Origin: Bacteroidota bacterium
GTDB taxonomy: Bacteria; Bacteroidota; Bacteroidia; JABEUT01
Length of the DNA stretch: 38,479 bases
Assembly: GCA_013289165.1 (NCBI GenBank)
Contig: JABDAL010000015.1
Location: 1-38,479 of the forward strand
Direction of reading: 5' to 3'
Positions 34,714 through 38,479 of the stretch are shown piece after piece; the stretch's first letter is position 1; each line of letters opens with the position of its first letter. A program made the translations under genes and the position numbers. Below the pieces are notes generated by a model. That model was not told where the DNA came from, made no database searches, and was given only the letters and a program-made list of their open reading frames with translations.

Positions 34714-34728
34714 TATCAAATTAGCATT

Positions 34729-35301
34729 ATGCAATTTGATTTGCGTGAAATAGGTAGTGCTACCATGATACTCTTTGCCGTCATTGATGTTCTCGGTACC
34801 TTACCGGTTATTATTGATTTGGAAAATCGTTTAGGCGATATACATGAACTGAAGGCAACACTTATTTCGGGTGCTATCATGTTTGGGTTTCTTTTCCTTG
34901 GGCAAAGTATATTATCTCTTTTGGGTTTGGATATACGTTCATTTGCTATCGCAGGTGCTATTGTCATTTTTTTTCTCGGCATTGAAATGGTGCTCGGTAT
35001 TAAACTTACGAAAGATGATACTTCTGAAGCAGCTCTGGTCGTGCCTGTGGCATTCCCTTTAATTGCCGGTACAGGAACGCTTACTACCCTGCTTTCTATA
35101 CGTGCAGAATTTAAATTGGAGAATATAATACTGGCTATTTTAATTAACCTTGTAATAGTATATTTGGTCATCCGGAATACAAAGCATCTGGCACGTTTAC
35201 TTGGTCCGGGTAGCATTGTAATTCTCCGTAAAGTTTTTGGTATTACCTTGCTTGCCATTGCCGTTAAATTATTCACCACTAATCTTGGACTCATCCATTA
35301 A
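34729..35301 (+). CDS. MarC family integral membrane protein
   Basis: From the ATG at 34729 the 190-residue protein has six membrane helices and MarC features: LFAVIDVLGTLPVIIDL, LFLGQSILSLLGLDIRSFAIAGAIVIFFLGIEM, and VVPVAFPLIAGTGTLTTLL. An earlier in-frame TTG (34669) would add 20 hydrophobic residues but precedes the promoter. Known of the family: once named for multiple antibiotic resistance, with no proven transport function. It is followed after 2 bp by the VIT1/CCC1 gene. Confidence 0.93.
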   Translation: MQFDLREIGSATMILFAVIDVLGTLPVIIDLENRLGDIHELKATLISGAIMFGFLFLGQSILSLLGLDIRSFAIAGAIVIFFLGIEMVLGIKLTKDDTSEAALVVPVAFPLIAGTGTLTTLLSIRAEFKLENIILAILINLVIVYLVIRNTKHLARLLGPGSIVILRKVFGITLLAIAVKLFTTNLGLIH

Positions 35302-35303
35302 TC

Positions 35304-35993
35304 ATGCATCAGGAAAAGCATTTAAAACAACCCGGTTTTCTTAGAGACATCGTAATTGGTTTGTCCGACGGAATTACTGTGCCCTTTGCACTCACTGCCG
35401 GTATCAGCGGAGCGGTTCAAAGTAACCACATCATTATTACGGCAGGCATTGCTGAAATTTGTGCCGGTGCCATTGCCATGGGCTTAGGCGGCTACTTAGC
35501 CGGAAAAACGGAAGAAGAACACTACTATAATGAGTTAGACAGGGAATACAATGAAGTGAAAAACTTACCCGATGTAGAAAAGGAAGAAGTGAAGGAGGTG
35601 TTTGCCCGCTATGGCCTGTCAAAAGAAATCCAGGATAAAGTGGCAGATGAATTGGCAAAAGATGAAAAGCAGTGGGTGGAATTTATGATGCGCTATGAGT
35701 TAGGATTGGAAGAACCGGAAAAAGGCCGATCATCCACCAGTGCGCGAAATATCGCACTCTCATATATAGCGGGAGGCTCTATTCCTCTGTTGGGATATGT
35801 ATTCACTCCTACTGCAGGAGAAGGGTTGAGAGATTCTTCCATTATTACCATTCTTTGTCTCCTGATCTTTGGATATTTTAAAAGCAAACTTACGGGACAA
35901 AATCCTTTTACCGGGGCACTTAAAACAACTGGAATTGGTATACTGGCTGCTGCATCTGCATTTGCTATTGCATACTGGTTTAACCACAGATAG
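35304..35993 (+). CDS. VIT1/CCC1 family iron/manganese transporter
   Basis: The 229-residue protein has the family start FLRDIVIGLSDGITVPFALTAGISGA (helix one with the conserved Asp), and a second helix ITAGIAEICAGAIAMGLGGYLAGKTEEEHY. A charged cytoplasmic helical domain follows (about 75-140; EREYNEVKNLPDVEKEEVKEVFARYGL), then three C-terminal helices. Known role of the family: Fe2+/Mn2+ export or sequestration. It is probably co-transcribed with marC (2-bp gap), and kynA follows 12 bp after its stop. Confidence 0.92.
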   Translation: MHQEKHLKQPGFLRDIVIGLSDGITVPFALTAGISGAVQSNHIIITAGIAEICAGAIAMGLGGYLAGKTEEEHYYNELDREYNEVKNLPDVEKEEVKEVFARYGLSKEIQDKVADELAKDEKQWVEFMMRYELGLEEPEKGRSSTSARNIALSYIAGGSIPLLGYVFTPTAGEGLRDSSIITILCLLIFGYFKSKLTGQNPFTGALKTTGIGILAAASAFAIAYWFNHR

Positions 35994-36005
35994 AACTCGG
36001 AATAG

Positions 36006-36965
36006 ATGGAGATAAATAAAGATATAAAGGACAAGTTGGAGCTTTTACACGAGAAGTATAAGGCAACAGGGCAGGATATGAATGCTTACTTGGATGGCTT
36101 GCTTTATATGGACTATTTAAAATACTGGGATTATATTCATACCGATACCCTCCTATCCCTTCAAAATCTACGTACCAATTTCCCCGATGAGAAGATTTTT
36201 ATCATTTATCACCAAATAACGGAATTATTTTTCCGGTTATGTCTTCATGAATATGAGCAAATATCTGATAGTAAGGAAGTTAATTCTGAATATTTAATTC
36301 AAAAGCTTAAAAGAATAGTTCATTATTTCGATGGGCTGAATACTACCTATGGTATAATGATAGAGGGTATGGAGAAGGAGCAGTTCTTGAAGTTTCGTAT
36401 GGCTTTATTACCTGCCAGTGGATTCCAATCTGCTCAATACCGTATGATAGAACTTTACTCTACCGATTTAGTGAATCTCTTAAATCATGAGTATGCCGAC
36501 AAGAATCCTGGAGTAAAGGATTTATCTCCTGAAGAAATGTTCGAACACATTTATTGGAAAACAGGTGCAACTGAATTAGCGACAGGTAAAAGGACTCTTA
36601 CCCTAAAGCAATTTGAAGAAAAATATAGTGCCCAGTTTATGGAGCTTTCGAAAAAATGTAAAGAAGGAAACCTGTATGCTAAATACATATCACTTCCCAA
36701 AAATGAGAAAGAGAATAAAGAGCTCATTAATTTAATGCGTGCTCTTGATACTAATATTAATGTAAACTGGTGCCTGCAACATTATAAATCTGCTGTGCGA
36801 TACCTTCAGGGTGACCCTGAAATAATTGCTGCAACAGGTGGGACTAATTGGCAAAAATATCTCCCTCCCCGCTTTCAAAAAATTATCTTCTTCCCTGAAT
36901 TATGGAATGAAATGGAAAAGGAAGAATGGGGGAAATCCTGGGTTGAGCATGCCCTAAAAGGGTAG
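36006..36965 (+). CDS. kynA: Tryptophan 2,3-dioxygenase
   Basis: The 319-residue, all-helical protein carries TDO signatures: YMDYLKYWDYIHTDTLLSLQ, FIIYHQITELFFRLCLHE (with H69), FLKFRMALLPASGFQSAQYR, the heme-ligand histidine in NWCLQHYKSAVRYL (H259), and the substrate-site TGGTNWQKYLPP. Known reaction: heme-dependent oxidation of tryptophan to N-formylkynurenine, the first step of the kynurenine route. The distal kyn genes are not in the window. It is the last gene of a plus-strand run; its stop lies 1 bp before the first parS-like site. Confidence 0.93.
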   Translation: MEINKDIKDKLELLHEKYKATGQDMNAYLDGLLYMDYLKYWDYIHTDTLLSLQNLRTNFPDEKIFIIYHQITELFFRLCLHEYEQISDSKEVNSEYLIQKLKRIVHYFDGLNTTYGIMIEGMEKEQFLKFRMALLPASGFQSAQYRMIELYSTDLVNLLNHEYADKNPGVKDLSPEEMFEHIYWKTGATELATGKRTLTLKQFEEKYSAQFMELSKKCKEGNLYAKYISLPKNEKENKELINLMRALDTNINVNWCLQHYKSAVRYLQGDPEIIAATGGTNWQKYLPPRFQKIIFFPELWNEMEKEEWGKSWVEHALKG

Positions 36966-36966
36966 T

Positions 36967-36982
36967 TGTTTCACGTGGAACA
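36967..36982. other. parS-like site 1
   Basis: TGTTTCACGTGGAACA combines the left half of the Bacillus consensus (TGTTTCACGTGAAACA) with the right half of the Pseudomonas form (TGTTCCACGTGGAACC). It begins one base after the kynA stop. ParB/Spo0J binding is by homology to known parS sites. Confidence 0.75.
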
Positions 36983-37006
36983 TTCTGAAAGGAGACAGAG
37001 GTGTAA

Positions 37007-37022
37007 TGTTCCACGTGGAACT
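37007..37022. other. parS-like site 2
   Basis: TGTTCCACGTGGAACT holds a perfect 14-bp palindrome GTTCCACGTGGAAC and overlaps two bases of the mnmG stop codon. Its centre is 40 bp from site 1. With the flanking ATT/AAT, the two sites also form a 17-base inverted repeat (36968-36984 with 37005-37021, one T/C difference) around a 20-base loop. Confidence 0.78.
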
Positions 37023-38479
37023 ATCTTCCAATATGAACCATTAAAATGGAAATATCCGAAGGGTTTACTCCACTAATCCTCGATGCCTGCCCTAATGTTT
37101 TTGGCCTGAATTTGGATAATTTTTCCCGGGCTTCTATAGATAAAGAATTCAATTTATGGTAGTCAAAATTGTCATGTAGAATTAAATCATCCAGGCGGGA
37201 AACTTTGTCAGCCGTTTCCTGTTCCTTGATAATATATCCTGTATACTTCATTTGAATTTCGGCTTGTTCTATTGTCTCCTCCTCATACAATTCCAAGTGC
37301 GATTTTATAGTTTCAGAGCAATCTGCCAATCCACTTATAGTAGCATCAGGTCTTGATAAAATAGAATAGGCCTTCGTTTTTTGGCTAATTTCCATAGACT
37401 TGATTTCACTCAAAAATGGATTCACCTCTTCGGGTGAAATTGTAGTATCCTTAAAATATTTTATAAGCTCTTTGCTGTTTTTTATTTTCTCATTCACCCG
37501 GTCAAAACGTTCTTTTGATGCCAAACCAATTTCGTAGCTCATAGGGGTTAAACGGATGTCAGCATTATCCTGGCGGAGCAAAATTCTAAATTCCGCTCTC
37601 GAGGTAAACATCCTGTAAGGTTCTTCTGTACCTTTCGTTATAAGGTCATCAATTAGTACCCCAATATATGCTTGTGAGCGGGAAAGAATAAAAGGTTTCT
37701 TATTATAGACCTTTAAATGGGCGTTAATCCCAGCCATAATTCCCTGACAAGCAGCCTCTTCATAGCCTGTTGTGCCATTAATTTGCCCTGCAAAATAGAG
37801 GTTTTCAACCCGGCGTGTTTCCAATGTATTAGAGAGCTGATCGGGCGGGAAGTAATCATATTCTATAGCATACCCCGGCCGGAACATTTTAACGTGCTCT
37901 AATCCAATAATTCGTTTCAAAGCTGCGTATTGAACGTCTTCAGACAACGATGTGGAGAACCCGTTGAGGTAAACTTCCACCGTATCCCATCCTTCAGGTT
38001 CCACAAAAAGTTGGTGGCGTTCTTTATCGGCAAAACGATTTATCTTGTCTTCAATAGAGGGGCAATACCTCGGTCCTACTCCTTGTATTCTTCCTGCAAA
38101 CATGGGGGACTTTTCAAAACCCGTTTTTAATATTTCGTGAACCTCATCACTTGTATATGCGAGGTAACAGCTTCTTTGTTTTTTGAGTGGTTCAATTTCC
38201 TGCAGGTAAGAAAACTTTCCGGGCTTTTCATCTCCCTTCTGTTCTTCCAGTCTTGAATAATCTATCGAGCGGCCGTCAATACGCGGAGGGGTCCCGGTTT
38301 TCATTCTTCCACTCGTAAAGCCAAGTTGGATGAGCTGTTCTGTTATTCCTGTAGCAGCCCTCTCCCCTGCCCTGCCGCCTCCAAAATGTTTTTCCCCTAT
38401 ATGAATAAGTCCATTCAAAAAAGTGCCATTGGTAAGCACTACCGACTTGCATTTTATTTCCATCCCCAAGCCTGTAAGT
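37021..38479 (-). CDS. mnmG: tRNA uridine-5-carboxymethylaminomethyl(34) synthesis enzyme MnmG, N-terminus cut off by the window end
   Basis: The frame stays open to the window edge, giving about 485 C-terminal residues of a protein usually about 620 long. The part seen holds [16 protein letters not shown] of the FAD domain, [60 protein letters not shown], and the C-terminal helical domain ending in [19 protein letters not shown]. Known role: with MnmE, FAD-dependent installation of the cmnm5 group at wobble U34 of several tRNAs. The missing segment holds the N-terminal FAD-binding motif. mnmG (gidA) is classically placed near the chromosomal origin. Confidence 0.96.
   Translation of the reverse strand, partial: LTGLGMEIKCKSVVLTNGTFLNGLIHIGEKHFGGGRAGERAATGITEQLIQLGFTSGRMKTGTPPRIDGRSIDYSRLEEQKGDEKPGKFSYLQEIEPLKKQRSCYLAYTSDEVHEILKTGFEKSPMFAGRIQGVGPRYCPSIEDKINRFADKERHQLFVEPEGWDTVEVYLNGFSTSLSEDVQYAALKRIIGLEHVKMFRPGYAIEYDYFPPDQLSNTLETRRVENLYFAGQINGTTGYEEAACQGIMAGINAHLKVYNKKPFILSRSQAYIGVLIDDLITKGTEEPYRMFTSRAEFRILLRQDNADIRLTPMSYEIGLASKERFDRVNEKIKNSKELIKYFKDTTISPEEVNPFLSEIKSMEISQKTKAYSILSRPDATISGLADCSETIKSHLELYEEETIEQAEIQMKYTGYIIKEQETADKVSRLDDLILHDNFDYHKLNSLSIEAREKLSKFRPKTLGQASRISGVNPSDISILMVHIGR

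Noticed and set aside
34716-35294. Long open frame antisense to marC (192 codons)
   Set aside because: It mirrors the marC frame, has no promoter or family likeness, and marC has clear MarC motifs and a two-box promoter.

Overview
This window comes from an A+T-rich member of the Bacteroidota, most likely a Chitinophagales/Sphingobacteriia-type gliding or soil lineage. The evidence is of four kinds. Most transcription units are preceded by the Bacteroidota -7 element TAnnTTTG, and Shine-Dalgarno sequences are rare. Two secreted proteins end in type IX secretion (T9SS) C-terminal sorting domains. There is a TonB-type outer-membrane barrel with a carboxypeptidase-regulatory N-domain. Many 'MKK...AQ' signal peptides and LxxC lipoproteins occur. 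I see no insertion sequence, phage gene, CRISPR array, rRNA or tRNA. The window reads as ordinary chromosome.

Layout. 1-2.6 kb (minus): the edge of a surface-polysaccharide cluster, a truncated GT4 glycosyltransferase behind an asparagine synthase. 2.7-6.1 kb (plus): fumarylacetoacetase, then groES-groEL with a strong terminator. 6.2-12 kb: a frameshifted outer-membrane barrel gene, small membrane and lipoproteins (including an overlapping TM2-DUF2752 pair), a GT9 glycosyltransferase, a tandem helix-hairpin-helix protein and a lipoprotein. 12-17 kb: murF with a small partner, cvpA, class I fructose-1,6-bisphosphatase, and a GNAT-aspartate kinase pair. 17-22 kb: a PAP2-like protein, a type III polyketide synthase with a membrane methyltransferase, then the RseP site-2 protease with a secreted partner. 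22-30 kb: two T9SS cargo proteins (NHL-repeat and tandem beta-helix) and a TonB-type barrel. 30-32 kb: lutB-like and rpiB. 32.1-32.65 kb: a long gene-free A+T-rich gap with a dense 7-mer array. 32.7-37 kb (plus): MORN-repeat protein, YdeI/DUF1905 protein, MarC, VIT1/CCC1 transporter, tryptophan 2,3-dioxygenase. 37-38.5 kb (minus): mnmG (gidA), cut by the window end.

The most notable non-coding signals are at the right. Two parS-like ParB-binding palindromes fill the 55-bp gap between convergent kynA and mnmG. About 4.4 kb away, the rpiB/MORN divergent gap carries nine copies of TGTTAAT/ATTAACA. Since mnmG and parS are often near chromosomal origins, this corner may be origin-proximal. That is inference: I found no canonical DnaA-box cluster or dnaA/parAB genes here. 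Other points of interest are the minimal type III PKS-methyltransferase cassette, a sigma-54-like element before groES, an apparently leaderless cvpA, and closely interlocked divergent promoters. Metabolically, kynA (tryptophan) and fahA (tyrosine/phenylalanine) show aromatic amino-acid catabolism, and fbp shows gluconeogenesis.
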